Both the position numbers and the translations under genes were made by a program. From Tipula vernalis (lineage: Eukaryota > Arthropoda > Insecta > Diptera > Tipulidae): a stretch of 64,000 bases of DNA. Where the stretch lies: NCBI GenBank assembly GCA_958295665.1, contig OY282560.1:87334311-87398310 (forward strand), written 5' to 3'. Positions 1 through 12,177 of this stretch are shown here, in pieces. Within the stretch, counting starts at the first letter, position 1. Each line of letters opens with the position of its first letter. The notes beneath the pieces are model-generated. The model did no database searches and was not told the DNA's origin. It saw only the letters and a program-made list of their open reading frames with translations.

Positions 1-549
1 ACTCATGTCACTTTCACGCTGAACAAACGCACCTGCCCACCAGTGAAATTAAACGATAAAAATATTCCTCAACAAACGAAGGTAAAATACTTAGGTTTGC
101 ACCTGGATAGAAGTTTAACGTGGAAAAATCAAATTGAAACAAAGCGCAACCAAATAAAAATTACATTTTCCAAAATGTATTGGCTGATGGGAAGAAAATC
201 TCAGTTGTCATTAGCCAATAAAGTTCTAATTTACAAAGCGATAATCAAACCCATATGGACATATGGTATTCAGTTATGGGGATCCACCAGCGCTTCAAAC
301 AGAGAACTCCTGCAACGAACCCAAGCGAAAATACTTCGCAGTATTACCAATGCTCCTTGGTACATTCGAAATAGTAATATACATCACGACCTTGGGATTA
401 AAACCGTTAAAGAAACAATTAAAGAAATCAGTTCGAAATATTACTCAAAACTAGAAGCACATCCCAACGAATTAGCCAGGGAGATACTAAAACAGCCTCG
501 ATTTAGGCGACTGAGAAGAACAGATCCACTCGGACTGATGAACCTGTGA
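1..549 (+). CDS. Jockey reverse transcriptase, C-terminal part (partial)
   Basis: The frame is open from base 1, so the protein continues upstream of the window. The start opens with the jockey thumb signature HVTFTL, then KRTCPP and KYLGLHLDRSLTW. KVLIYKAIIKPIWTYGIQLWG and the conserved C-terminal RFRRLRR follow. The visible 182 codons carry no stop, so this end is fairly young. The catalytic palm and the endonuclease lie off the window. The ending, with the basic RRLRRTDPLGL tail, agrees with the usual C-terminus of insect jockey elements. No GTG or ATG inside it needs to be a start. Confidence 0.85.
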   Translation, partial: THVTFTLNKRTCPPVKLNDKNIPQQTKVKYLGLHLDRSLTWKNQIETKRNQIKITFSKMYWLMGRKSQLSLANKVLIYKAIIKPIWTYGIQLWGSTSASNRELLQRTQAKILRSITNAPWYIRNSNIHHDLGIKTVKETIKEISSKYYSKLEAHPNELAREILKQPRFRRLRRTDPLGLMNL

Positions 550-748
550 ACCTGTAAATTTAATTCGATGTATACAAAGAAGTATAATTTAAATTAATTA
601 AATTGTGAGCACTAACAACAAGTATTAACATTGGTTAAGACTTAAAATATGTAATAATTTTTAGCTTAAGATTTGATTACTTCTTGTGAGTTTCTTATGT
701 AGAAAGATTCAAGAATAAAGCCATTGGCAATATTAAAAAAAAAAAAAT
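1..748 (+). mobile_element. Jockey-clade LINE, 3' end
   Basis: This is the 3' part of a jockey-type non-LTR retrotransposon that enters from the left edge. It comprises the end of the reverse transcriptase ORF (1-549), a short 3' UTR, an AATAAA signal near 713 and a run of 13 A at about 735-747 that marks the 3' end. The GGA microsatellite and repeat family A follow directly. The 5' part lies outside the window. Confidence 0.85.
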
Positions 749-800
749 TGAACTTTTGTCGTATATGTTTGTCACAAGGGATTTTAGTGGAATTTGAGAA

Positions 801-872
801 GGAGGAGGAGGAGGAGGAGGAGGAGGAGGAGGAGGAGGAGGAGGAGGAGGAGGAGGAGGAGGAGGAGGAGGA
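801..872 (+). repeat. (GGA)n microsatellite
   Basis: About 24 nearly perfect GGA/GAG triplets, preceded by GAGAAGG. The repeat reads as poly-Glu on plus and poly-Ser on minus, but these frames are low-complexity artefacts. It lies between the jockey 3' end and repeat family A. Confidence 0.95.
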
Positions 873-885
873 CACGTTCGATGGA

Positions 886-2130
886 AATGGAGATTTTAAA
901 ATGATTTTTGGATGAAGTTCTGGAATATCGCCAATTAGATCTATAGATACACTGGAAGTGGTATTTTAAAATTATTATTAGATGAAATTCTGGAATATAG
1001 CCGATTACGATGAAGCTGATCTATTTCACAACGGATTTTAATGATAGCTGACATATGCGGTGAAAATGGATTTCTAAAATGATTTTCGGATAAAGTTCTG
1101 AAATATGGCTAAGTCGGATGGAACTTAGCTATTCCACAACCAAAGTTATTAGTTTCAATTCCGCTGTGCGTGTCCGCCGCCCACTATTTTTTATTAAACA
1201 TGGCCAAACTTACCGCGCTGATAGCCATTACTAAGAAAACATAACCAAAAGTTTAAAGCAAATGATTGGCGAGAAAAATGTCTAACCGAACTTGAATATT
1301 ATCGTGCAGTACGTTTACGCTGTGTCAAAGAAACCTCAACAGGTGTATGATTCATAAAAACCACAACAGACAACATTGTATAAGCCATATTGACATATTT
1401 CTCACAATCTAATCCAAAAATTAGTTTTGGGCATCCAAAAATAATTTTGTATTCGTTGGAAACGTCAAAATTTATCATAATCGGTTAAAATTAGCTAAGT
1501 TATATCAGAATTGATAATATTCTAGAATTACATCTAAAAATAATTTTAGAATCCCTCTTCCAGTGTATGTATACTTTTTTCAAGTCAAGTTAGCCAATTT
1601 TCAAAACAAATTAAACTTTTTTCAAATAAATTTTAACAATAATTTTTAAATCAAATTAAATGAATATTTTTTTGCAAAATATACAAATGCGAACAATAAA
1701 ATTTAGCAAAATTCAATTCTCTGATTGATTTAAAATGATCAGAGAATTGAATTTTGCTAAATTTTATTGTATGCATTTTGCATATTTTGCAAAAAAAAAT
1801 TAATTTAATTTGATTTGAAAATTTTTGTTAAACTTATTTGAAAAAAGTTTAATTTGTTTGAAAAATTGTTAATTCCATTTGAATATTTGTTAATATGATT
1901 TAAACACTTGAAAAAGGTATACCATATGTATATCCTAATTTCATCATAATCAGTTGAGAAATAGGCAAGTTCCATCGTACTTGATGATATTCCAGAACTT
2001 TATCCAAAAATCAGTTTAGAATCCCATTTCGCACGCAGATGTCAAATTTCATCATAATCGGTTTAGGAATAGCCATGTTTCATTCTAATTAGCCATACAT
2101 ATAATTTAATCATATGGTTCAATTTGAAGC
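886..2130 (+). repeat. Foldback repeat family A, copy 1
   Basis: Degenerate units of about 70-110 bp containing a TTTTTGGATGAAGTTCTGGAATAT-like core occur near 889, 956 and 1065. The same core appears in reverse complement near 1520-1560 and 1990-2040. Between them is a unique segment (about 1145-1510) that also occurs at 50235-50575 in the same orientation. Inverted arms around a unique centre make this a foldback-like, non-coding element. The reverse arm is interrupted by another inverted repeat at 1569-1923. The left edge abuts the GGA microsatellite and may be truncated. Confidence 0.75.
1569..1923. mobile_element. Nested foldback/MITE
   Basis: An almost complete palindrome of about 355 bp. 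The ends are GTATACTTTTTTCAAG and, in reverse complement, GTATACCTTTTTCAAG. The arms run inward to a short centre around 1722-1738, where CTCTGAT pairs with ATCAGAG. The second family A copy at 49.9 kb lacks this segment at the matching place, so it is an insertion. No coding capacity. Confidence 0.75.
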
Positions 2131-5100
2131 ATAAAGCCAGTATCGGCAATATAGCAAATTTTTATAAAATTTCGTAAAATTTTTGATTCTCATAACGGAA
2201 ATTTGATTTCACTTGACCTGATTCACGTTCCTGCGAAGCAAACCCAGCTAACATTAGTAAACAACTACTTAGGTACTTTACATAAAGTTGGAATACATTT
2301 TTTTTTTGTGCTAAATTACCACTTTTATGGTAACTTTATACTGTGTTACGTTAATTAATGGCTTTTAATTTAAAGTCGACCAAACCCAGCAATAAATTTA
2401 AAATTTTCTTTCAGTATAATCCTGCAATAATTTTAATTTAATGTGCGCACACACTAAAGTGCAATATGAACAATTTAAAAATCACTTAAATCTATATAGA
2501 GACTATAATTTAACGGCTAAAGATATTAAACAAAAAAATTAATTTTCAATAACAATAAATTAAAATTACAACAGCAAATCGATAATATATATACCAGTAA
2601 GTACACACATTTGTACTTACATACGTACATAAAACAAATATAATTTAAATTTTTATTTTTATTAATAAAAAAAAAAAAATCGTAAAACCCACACTTTAAA
2701 TATTAGGTTTTATGCCTTATAAACATGTCTTAAATCAAAAAGTTTTATATTCGTTTGTGATTTGGCTGTTGGATATACACTTAACAGAATATTTACAAAT
2801 TTTTTTTTTTTTTGTAATCACATAAAATATGAAAAATAATGGGAATTACTTTTGATGATATCGATATTGACAGTACATAAGGAAAACAAAAAAAAAAAAT
2901 TTTATTTTTTATGCGTGCTTTACAAACAAAATATTTTTTTTAATTTATTGTTAAACATAATAACGAAGATTTTAATAATATTTATTATTTGATATTTTTT
3001 TGATGATATTGACGACGACGACGACGATGATGAGGAGAATATGAAATTGTGTAATTTTTAAGGAATTCGTTCTAATCTCAAAACATAATCTGCGGGCGGA
3101 TTTTTGAACATCATTAAACACAAAAAAAAATAATTAGAAACCCACATTTTAATTTATTTAATTCGCAATACTGTTCACTTGAATTTTTATTAACAGTTGT
3201 TACTGTATTTCCCATTTAACAAAGCAAAAAAAAAAAACACTCAAAATTTTAAACCAAAAAAACCACTCAAAAATAAATATCCATGATTAATTAAGAAACT
3301 AACTATCAAGAGACTGTCCACTTTGTATATCACAACAGACACACACGACCAATGTTAATAAATAACTGAAAGACTTTTTTTGTTGTATACACATATTTCA
3401 AATAATAACAAAATGAAAAAGCACAAGAAAAAGAAGAAGAAGAAGAAGGAAACTGAAGAAACTATTGTAGTCGATTTTTGTGTTCTCGTCTTAATATGCA
3501 AAATCGAATATGAAATACAAAAAGAATATAATTAAATATGACATTATAAATCTTAATACATTTTAAAAATCCGTTAATACGATTATGGTTATAATTTTTT
3601 GATTTATCGGACATAAGCGCGAACCTATCCATTTGAATTAGTAGTTGTGAATTTTTTTTTTTTTTTTTGCTAAATGTACGTTATTTTAGAAAATAATCTT
3701 CTTGACTTATTTATTATAAATAAGACAATAAAACACAAATTTCCCCCAATGGCACTATTTTTATGATTGTAATTATTTTGTTGCATAATTTTTATTAAAT
3801 CAAATCAACTATCTATGTACAGTCTTCTAGTGCACAGATAATTTATTCATCTGATTAGAAGAGAAAATAAATGAAAACCTTATAATCATAAGACATAAAT
3901 TGTATAGTCCGTGTCAAACTATTACTTACTATATATATATAATATGCGGATAAGATTTGTAGATCGGGTTAATATTAAAATTATACAACGAAAAAAAAAA
4001 AATTAATAATTACTACTCACTAAATATAACTATATATAAATGCTACAAACACACAAACACTTTAAATTAATATAATTTCACGGTTTTTAACACAAACAAC
4101 TCTATAAACCACCAACAACGTTATAATATTTATTTTTTTGTGTGTCTATACGATTATGATAATTTCTATTTTTTTTTTTTTCTAAATTATTAATTAATTA
4201 TTGGGTGGCCATCATTTATTATTTATTAAAAAAATATAACTGATTTCATCCCAAATTCAATTATAATAAAAGATACACATAAAATCACTCAACATAAAAA
4301 AAAACCACTCAACTCAATAAAACAATCCAAATTTTATATTTTCCCGCCTTTTTACCTTTTCCGTATAAAATATCGTAAACGTAAGGATATAAAATTTAAT
4401 AAAATTAAATGAGAAAAAAAAAAGTTTGGCTTTTTCTTAAGATTATGTGTGATCCACCCGCTATAAAGTCTAAAATAAAACTAAGGAAAGATTTTTGTTT
4501 TAAAGTTTATAATTCTGGTGTGTACGACTTTTGTGTTGTTGTTATACAAAGTATATTTCTCTTCTCCACATCTCCAATGATGCGTTTTGTTTTTTTTTTT
4601 TTTTTCTTGTGTCTTGTATCTTTTCTATCCATGTTGTGTGTCTTCTATTTTATCTTCTTCCTTCTACGAGTATACTACATAAGACTTTTAAATTTTTATT
4701 TTATTTTTTATTATTCATCATTATTATCATCTTATATAAATTTTTCTTAGCTCCATTCCATTTCGATTTAATTTTTTTGTTTTTTTTTTTTGGGTTTTTG
4801 GGATGATAAATAGAAGACAGACAAATGATGGTGTAATGATGAAACAATAAAAAAAAAAACTAAAACTAAAACTAAAAACACAATGATCCTCTCGATCATG
4901 ATGATGATGATGATGATGGTTGTACATATATGTACGTTTGAGATTAGAATCATGAAATTTGTAAGAATTTTTTAAGTACTATGTTTGTCGGAGGCCGAAA
5001 GTGTTGTACACAAGTATTATCTATATAGTTACGTACCGTTTTAGGAATGTTAGGATTTTGTATTAGGTTTTATCAGGAACATTTATCATTATTATGTATT

Positions 5101-5522
5101 CGTGTTTCGAATCTCTCTTTGAAATTGAAGATCACCGTACGTACGGTTTGGTTGGGTGACTATAGATCATAAATTGTTGAATAAACTTTTATTAAAGTAA
5201 TTGTTTTTGATAAGAGAAAGTGGTCAAAATTTAAAATATAAACGGTCACACGGGCTCGTCTTATTTCCTTACTATAATTGTACATAATTCTAAAAGATCA
5301 AAATATAATAAATTAAAAATTTTCTTTTGAACTTAAAAATATAGAGCTAAGAAGTTAAGGAAGTCAAGACGTAAATAGTTTTAAGGGATAGGTGGAACTA
5401 CAGCTGTATTTCAGAAGCGCCTTTTTTGGGTTGAAATTTTCGATTTTTTTGCTCTAAAAATTTTTTTTTTTAAAAAATTGAAAATCCTTTTGTAGTAGTT
5501 GTAGAAAACTAACGTATATTAT
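2131..5522. other. AT-rich DNA with no recognised gene
   Basis: About 3.4 kb with many A/T runs of 8-15 bases, short trinucleotide stretches (GAC/GAT near 3012-3030, AAG near 3430-3448, ATG near 4897-4920) and small palindromes such as CCGTACGTACGG near 5136. Open frames here (for example 4409-4750 and 4727-4927) are phenylalanine, lysine or histidine low-complexity artefacts. I recognise no transposon family, so it may be unique intergenic or intronic DNA. Confidence 0.5.
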
Positions 5523-6741
5523 CAGAGCACCCTGTATTTTATAGAGCCATAATAAAAAAATCTGAGCTTTTATAAGGGAATTAGAAACGAGGAAAAAACG
5601 AAACTTTTCATAGTAAAATACACAAAACATATGGGAAATAACTTTTTTTCCTAAGACAAATTTTTAAATGAAAACGTTACAAATTCTTAATTATGATTTC
5701 TAAAATTCTTTTATAAATGTTTCAATTTCAACATATATGAATATCGTTTAAGTAAATCGTTTTCATTTTTATAATAAAACAACTTAAGTTATTTTTAAAA
5801 TAATTTTAATTGAAAAAAAATTTTCCTTATAGTAACAATATTTAAAAAAAAAAATTTAAATTTTTTTTTTTTTTTTTTTTTTAGAAGATCGATTTCGGAT
5901 TGACTCCTTCTTCGGTTCTTTTTTAACAACTATCCAGGTAAGGACAATTTTTTTTTAAATTAAAATTATTTTAAAAATAACTTAAGTTGTTTTATTATAA
6001 ATTTATAAGTGACAAAATATACACAAGCAAAATGGATATACACCATTATAACTCAAATCGTTTTCATTTTCATGTAATAATTGATTTATTTAAACCAAAA
6101 TATTAAAAAAAAATCATAACAACAGCATTCTGATCAAATTGAAATAAAAGCTTACTACGATTCGTTTCGTCATTAAGTCAATATACATTACATAGATGGC
6201 AGTGATGGCCGTAAAAGTTTGGAAAAATCGTACCAAAAATTACCACCTGGGGAAACTTCAAGTTCAAAAATTGTAGGAAAAGCAAAACAAATTCACAAAA
6301 TATAGGAACGTGTGATAATTTTGCGATTAAATAATTTTTTTTCGTATTTTTCTGTAAACATTTTAGACATCTTACGTACAGTAGTAAAACTATAGATAAA
6401 TTTAGCAAGTATTATTTTAATTTGTCAGAGCCAACTTTGATGTATTTTTCAAAATGAAAGTTCGAAAAATATATTTTAGAAATAATTTAATTTTAATATT
6501 TCTGCAATTAATATTTACTTAATACCAATATGACCTTCTTGTATATTGTTCTTAAAGATATGTTGAAAACCTTTATATAAACATTTTATAATATTTTTGT
6601 TTTTTTCATTGAAAAGCTTGAAGCTAAAAAACACCATTTTTACTATGGATTCCTATGGAAATCAGTGAAAAGTTATACCACTAAAAAAGCTTCTAAAAAA
6701 TACGTCATTAAGATTATGGCTCTATACTCTAGAAGGCTCTG
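5523..6741 (-). mobile_element. TIR element family B, copy 1
   Basis: Same family as 30942-31855 and 31943-32805, here in the opposite orientation. The termini are CAGAGCACCCTGTATTTTAT on the left and, reading inward from the right, CAGAGCCTTCTAGAGTATAG. A perfect 7-bp target duplication ATATTAT flanks it (5516-5522 and 6742-6748). A nested inverted-repeat insertion (5771-6055) explains its extra length over copy 2. The minus strand keeps a 76-codon frame (6178-6408), also present in copy 2, of doubtful coding value. Confidence 0.85.
5771..6055. mobile_element. MITE nested in family B copy 1
   Basis: The segment is absent from family B copies 2 and 3. It contains an essentially perfect 40-bp inverted repeat (5772-5812 and 5958-5998; each outer end starts TAATAAAACAACTTAAG) around a T-rich centre. 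A 16-bp direct repeat AAATCGTTTTCATTTT lies just outside, at about 5755-5770 and 6056-6071. About 57 bp between the right arm and the right direct repeat does not match the arm, so the true insertion edges are uncertain. Confidence 0.65.
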
Positions 6742-6753
6742 ATATTATATATA

Positions 6754-7015
6754 AGTTAACACGCGTAATAAATAGGTTTCCCACAAAAATACAACGTGAT
6801 CATATTTGTTACGTTGCATTAGCAATGACAACAAGTTACACGCGCATCCGACATAATGCTGAGTGAATATTTTTGACGACATGGTTTCATATTCTACATA
6901 TTTTTAATTAAGCAAATTGTAATTAGAAAATAATCAGTTGTAATTTCGATGTTAAACAAATAAGTTAAAAATAAAAATTATTTTTTTTAACCAAAAATCA
7001 ATAAAGAATTTAACT
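6754..7015 (+). repeat. 5' LTR of the errantivirus-like element
   Basis: It starts AGTTAACACG and ends TTTAACT, giving the inverted AGTTA/TAACT ends usual for gypsy-type elements. It is 262 bp long, against 271 bp for the 3' copy. The main difference is a 9-bp duplication (AAGAAAATA type) in the 3' LTR. An AATAAAG near the end may serve for polyadenylation. Confidence 0.93.
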
Positions 7016-7032
7016 GGCGCCGAAACAGGAGC
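7015..7032 (+). promoter_or_regulatory. Primer binding site
   Basis: TGGCGCCGAAACAGGAGC begins at the last base of the 5' LTR, where minus-strand priming by a tRNA 3' end is expected. The TGG start matches the complement of CCA. I cannot name the tRNA with confidence. Confidence 0.75.
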
Positions 7033-7872
7033 CCTTGTGTTAAATTGTGCTGTGCTGTAAAGTTTTAAATATTAACGTGAAACCAAAGTGATAATTAGTG
7101 TAAACATCTTACAAAAAGTTTTACTAGAACTTTAAAAATCAAATAAAACTGATCAAGTGAAGTTTAACCAATAACTTACTAATAAAATCCCAAGTAAGAT
7201 CATAGTTATAATTTAAACAGCGATTAAAAACGAAGTACAAACTTTAAGGGATCTGACAAAAGTTTAATCACAACTTCAAAATAAGGGTGAAAATTAATTA
7301 TCCCGCACGCTAATCAAAGGACAACTATAAGTATTGGAAAATGAGGCCCCGAAGTATCCTATACTAGGAAAAACGGAGTTGAAGAATAGGTGAAGCAAGG
7401 ATAACCACGCCGTATTTTCGCAATAATTCAACAGCGATCCAATCAAGTTGTAAGGCACGAGGAATTAAGGCGATTTTGAGCAAGCAAATCCCAAAAATAT
7501 TAATTACAACTCCAGATGTCAATAATACATTTGTTAATTTTAATGTAAGTCATAATTTTTAAATAGAATAAATAAAAATAAAATTAAACCTTTAAGATTT
7601 ATTAGTTACTATAAGAATATAACAAAAAGTTCAGTGTTAAGGAAAAGAAAAGGAAAATTTTTTAAAATTAATAATTTAATAAAAATATTTACAAAATTAA
7701 GACACAAAATGCAATTAAGCTTCTTAAAATTTTTTTTTTTTTTTTTTTAACCAGATCTCTAACAAATTTTTATATAAATTAATTTGCACTGTATCATATA
7801 ATTAATAATTACTACTACATAGGACCTATTCGCACATTTCGATACTACTTTTAACCGGTGTAATAAAATAAA
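7033..7872 (+). other. Untranslated leader of the LTR element
   Basis: About 840 bp of AT-rich leader between the primer site and the gag ATG, with no open frame of note. A long leader here is usual for gypsy-group elements. Confidence 0.6.
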
Positions 7873-9101
7873 ATGGGCAACGAAACAATTCTCAAATCTC
7901 CGAAATTAAATCCAATAGATCACTCTCAGTCAATACCCACCGCAAGCGGTACAACAATTTTTGACTTCACTCAACTTCAAAACATCATACAAGAAATAGT
8001 AAGCAGTCAAAATCAACTATTATTTGACCGAATGACTAACACTCCATCAAATAATAAAATAGAAACTGACCAAACCATAGACCCTAGATATATCAATAAT
8101 CTAAACGATCTGGATAAAATACCAGACGTGGTTAAGAGTCTACGACACTTTTCCGAACAACCAGGAGAATTCGGATCCTGGAAGAAAAGCGTAGATCGTA
8201 TTTTGAAAATTTATGAGCACCTAAAAGGAACACCTAAGTACTATGGAATTTTCAGTGTTATACGAAATAAAGTAATTGGTAATGCGGATACGGCCCTTGA
8301 GTCCTACAACAGTCCTCTCAGCTGGGAAAAAATCTCGAAATGTTTAACGCTCCACTACGCGGATAAACGAGACCTAGGTACGCTAGAGTACCAAATGACT
8401 ACCCTAATTCAGAAAGGTAGTTCCATCCCAGAGTTTTACCAATAGGTTTATTACCACATCTCACTTATTTTAAACAAATTATCATCCATGGACATGAGTC
8501 AGGGAGCTATGCATGTAATGACTCAATCATATAGAGATAAGGCACTCGATCCCTTTGTGAGAGGTCTCAGAAAAGACTTACCGAAATTATTGAGTATGAG
8601 GGGGCCAATGGACTTACCAGAAGCCCTCTCTCTGTGCCTAAAACTCGAGAATATACAATATCGTGTTCAACACAGCCATGGAAATATGAATATTCGAAGG
8701 ACTCAATTTCCTCAACACCCCTTCCTCATAGAAGAACCATACCAATACAACAACAGCATTTTCTTAACCAAACCCGAAACTTCTACCCTTCATTGTTATA
8801 TAATCCTCAAGCATCCCAAAATTTTCCTAAACCATTTCAAAATAATTACCAACATCCCTCAACTTCTAGACAAATCCCGCAACATTATAATCAACAACCA
8901 CCCAAAATACCCAAAAGGAATTATTTTTCTAAGCCACAACCAATGGAAATAGACCAATCTATACACTCTCGACAAATCAATTTCCAAAATAGACCGCAAA
9001 TGAACCAATTCGAAAACAAACGACCTCATTCAAATCAAGTACACCAACCGGTTAAAATGCAAAGAGTACAACGAACGAATATCCTACGGAACAAGACGTA
9101 G
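7873..9101 (+). pseudogene. gag: gag of the errantivirus-like element, broken
   Basis: The ATG at 7873 opens a capsid-like protein with the segment FGSWKKSVDRILKIYEHLKG and a Q/N/P-rich C-terminus ending after KPQPMEIDQS. There is no CCHC knuckle, which is normal for this gypsy branch. An in-frame TAG stands at 8443-8445, and the same frame continues from 8446. A frameshift lies near 8700-8760, after which the Q/N/P-rich tail runs in another frame to the stop at 9101. The structural protein can no longer be made in full. Confidence 0.8.
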
Positions 9102-9102
9102 A

Positions 9103-12100
9103 AGAACAAATAGACGACATCCATTTTTTAGATTAATACACTCTTCGCTTCCCTATATAGAGTATACGGCGAAGAGTGGAAAAATTTTTAAATTCCTATT
9201 AGATACCGGATCTAATAACAATTATATTCAAAAACAATACATTCGAATTCCCATTCCTAACGAGAAACCTTTAATGGCAAACTCAGTTGCTGGTAGCGTT
9301 AAGATTACGCACCACGCATTAATAGATCTTTTCGGCCCAGAAAGGAAATTAACATTTTTTATATTACCTAATCTGAGATCATTCGATGGCATAATCGGCA
9401 ACGATAGTCTGAAGCAGCTCGGTGCCACAATATACACCGACATGGGTTTTATGATCATTAAACCAGACACTAAAATACCTAACAAACAACACCTTTCTGA
9501 CTCTGTGAATAATATAAATATTAGAGACTCACACCTAAATGCAGAACAAAAACAAAGACTGGAACGAATAATAAGAACATGTTCACACCTTTTTCCGATA
9601 TCGAAAAAAAATTGACTTTCACAACAAATGTGAGAGGAGAAATTCGTACAATCAACACCGATCCCGTGTACAGCCGCCCTTATCCATATCCCATGTGTTT
9701 GAAAGACGAAGTGGAGAAGCAAATTAAACAACTGTTGGAAGATGGTATAATTAGACCGCATCCAAATCTCCATATAACTCCCCGGTATGGATAGTACCGA
9801 AAAAAGAAGACGCATCGGGAGAAAAGAAATACAGAATGGTGATCGACTATCTAAAATTAAATTCGGTTACTATCTCAGACAGGTATCCAATACCTGAGAT
9901 CAACGACATTTTGGCAAACTTAGGGGAAAACAGATTTTTCACCATAATAGATCTAAAGAACAGCTTTTTCGGTTAATCATGGAAAATACGAGTTTACCCG
10001 CCTCCCATTTGGCCTTAAAAATGCCCACTCGATATTTCAACGCACCCTCGATGATATCCTTCAGTGACCACATTGGGAAGTGTTGTTACGTTTATATCGA
10101 CGACATAATCGTATTTGGTAAAACAGAAGAAGAACACTTCAAGAACAAGACGATAATTTTTAAAGTGTTAAAAAACGCCAATATAAAGATTCAACTCGAC
10201 AAATGTGAGGTAGAATTTTTCCCATCTCTAAAGATGGGATAAAAGCGAATCAGAAGAAGGTAAAAGCCATAACAGAATTTCCCGTACCCAAGACCGTGAA
10301 GGAACTCAGATCCTTCTTGGGATTAGCCGGATTTTATCGTCGTTTCATCCGGGACTACGCAAAACTTGCGAAGCCGGTGACTTCACACTTAAGAGGAGAA
10401 GACGGACATGTGTCCAAAACCCTCTCAAGAAATAAAATGGTAAAGCTTAACACCGAAGAAGAAGCTGCCTTTAACAAAATAAAAACCTCACTCGTCTCCA
10501 ACGATGTTCTGTTATCATTCCCAAATTTCCAAAAGGAATTTGAATTGACTACAGATGCCTCCAACTTTGCACTAGGTGCAGATTTATCTCAGGAGGGAAG
10601 GCCAATCACGTTTCTCTCAAGAACCTTAGATAAAACGGAAGAAAATTATGCGGCTAATGAAAAGGAAATGCTCGCCATAATTTGGGCGTTAACATCTTTG
10701 AGAAATTTCCTTTACGGATCAAAGAAAGTGAAGATCTTCACAGACCACCAACCATTGACATATGCCCTAAGCAATAAAAATAACAACTCTAAGATGAAAC
10801 GTTGGAAAGCTATCCTGGAAGAGTACAATTATGAGTTAAAATATCAAAATGTCAGTCACACAACATAGCGACAAAAGTTCTCCGGATGATCTGGTCCCCA
10901 CAGTCGAAACCCCAGTTAATGTATTCCGCAATCAACTAATTTTAAACGTAGACGAGGGAAGTTCGTACCAAATAATAAACCCTTTTCCAAAATATTCCAG
11001 GCACATTATTACACAACCAAGTTTTTTAAATTCAGACATTATAAATTTTTTTAAACGTTACCTTAATCCACTCACGATTAACGGATTGAAGACATCAGAA
11101 TATATAATGAGAAAAGTTCAAGAAGTGTGACCCAATACATTTCAGAGACTATAAAATTCGATTCACTCAGAAGATGGTACAAGATATTATGGATGAAAAC
11201 CAACAAGAGGAATAAATATTATCTGTCCATCAACGAGCACATCGCAATGCTCAAGAAAATCGAGATCAAATAATCGAAAATTATTACTTCCCCAGGATGA
11301 CCAGGAAAATTAAGTTGCTGGTCAAACGTTGTGTTATATGCCAGAAGAATAAATGTGATCGCCATCCCAATAAGCCTATTATTACCCCAACACCTATCCC
11401 TAATTATCCTGGACATACCATCTAGATATTTACTCAACAGAAAATAAATTGGTTTTAACGGCAATTGACAAATTCAGTAATCTCGCCTTCTGCAGACCGT
11501 TAAAATCCAGAGCGACAGAAGACATGAAACAACCACTTAGAGATAAACTCTTTTTCTTTAGTGTACCAGAAATTGTGGTAATTGACAATGAAAAATCCTT
11601 CAACTCGAATTCCATAATATTAATGATGGAAGATGGTTTAAACATAAAAGTCTTCAGAACTCCCCCATACAAATGTGAAGTGAATGGCCAAGCGGAAAGA
11701 TTTCACTCGACATTCTCAGAAATGATGAGATGTCTAAAGGCTGATGGGGTAGAGCGAACTTTTAATGAACTACTAGAGAGAGCGGTTAATGAATATAACC
11801 ACTCAATCCACTCGACAACTGGCAAACGGCCAGTGGAAATATATTTTGGCTGATTCCCTAATACAGATCCTGAACAATTAGAATAAATCCGACAAGATAC
11901 CATACTAAAGATAAAACAAAAGCAGGAAACAGATCTAACAAATACCATAACAAAAACCGTACCCCGATCAAAACCTACCAGGCAGGTCAAGTAATCTATG
12001 TAAAACATAACAAAAGATTAGGATCGAAATTAACAGAACGATTCAATCCCGAAATAGTAATGGAAGGCAGAAATATAACAGTTATAACGGAGTCCGGAAG

Positions 12101-12131
12101 AGTAATTCACAACAGCAATATTAAATCCTAA
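9103..12131 (+). pseudogene. pol: pol of the errantivirus-like element, broken
   Basis: Domains run in order. The aspartic protease has Asp-Thr-Gly at 9202-9210. The reverse transcriptase has PYPYP near 9680, RMVIDYLKLN near 9835 and the catalytic YIDD at 10093-10104. RNase H (10296-10868) has TDASNFALGA and TDHQPL. The integrase has the HHCC finger near 11250-11360 (CVICQ), core aspartates near 11465 (AIDKFS) and 11585 (IDNEKSF), and the glutamate near 11695 (QAERFH). Breaks: a shift in an A-run near 9603-9612; another near 9785; a small deletion with shift near 9955-9980, where the palm motif before YIDD is damaged; a shift near 10230; RNase H stops at 10868 and the integrase restarts in another frame; a stop at about 11425; and a TGA at 11851-11853. 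No activity is expected. Confidence 0.85.
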
Positions 12132-12177
12132 CAAAAAAAAAACTTATTTTTATTAAAGTTACGCCTTAAGCAACACA

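Noticed and set aside
666..915. Poly-Ser and poly-Glu open frames
   Set aside because: Both are translations of the GGA microsatellite.
4409..4953. Overlapping frames rich in Phe, Lys or His
   Set aside because: Produced by T/A runs and an ATG/CAT repeat; no domain-like composition.
9228..9815. 195-codon minus-strand frame
   Set aside because: Antisense of the protease-RT region of the LTR element; nothing recognisable.
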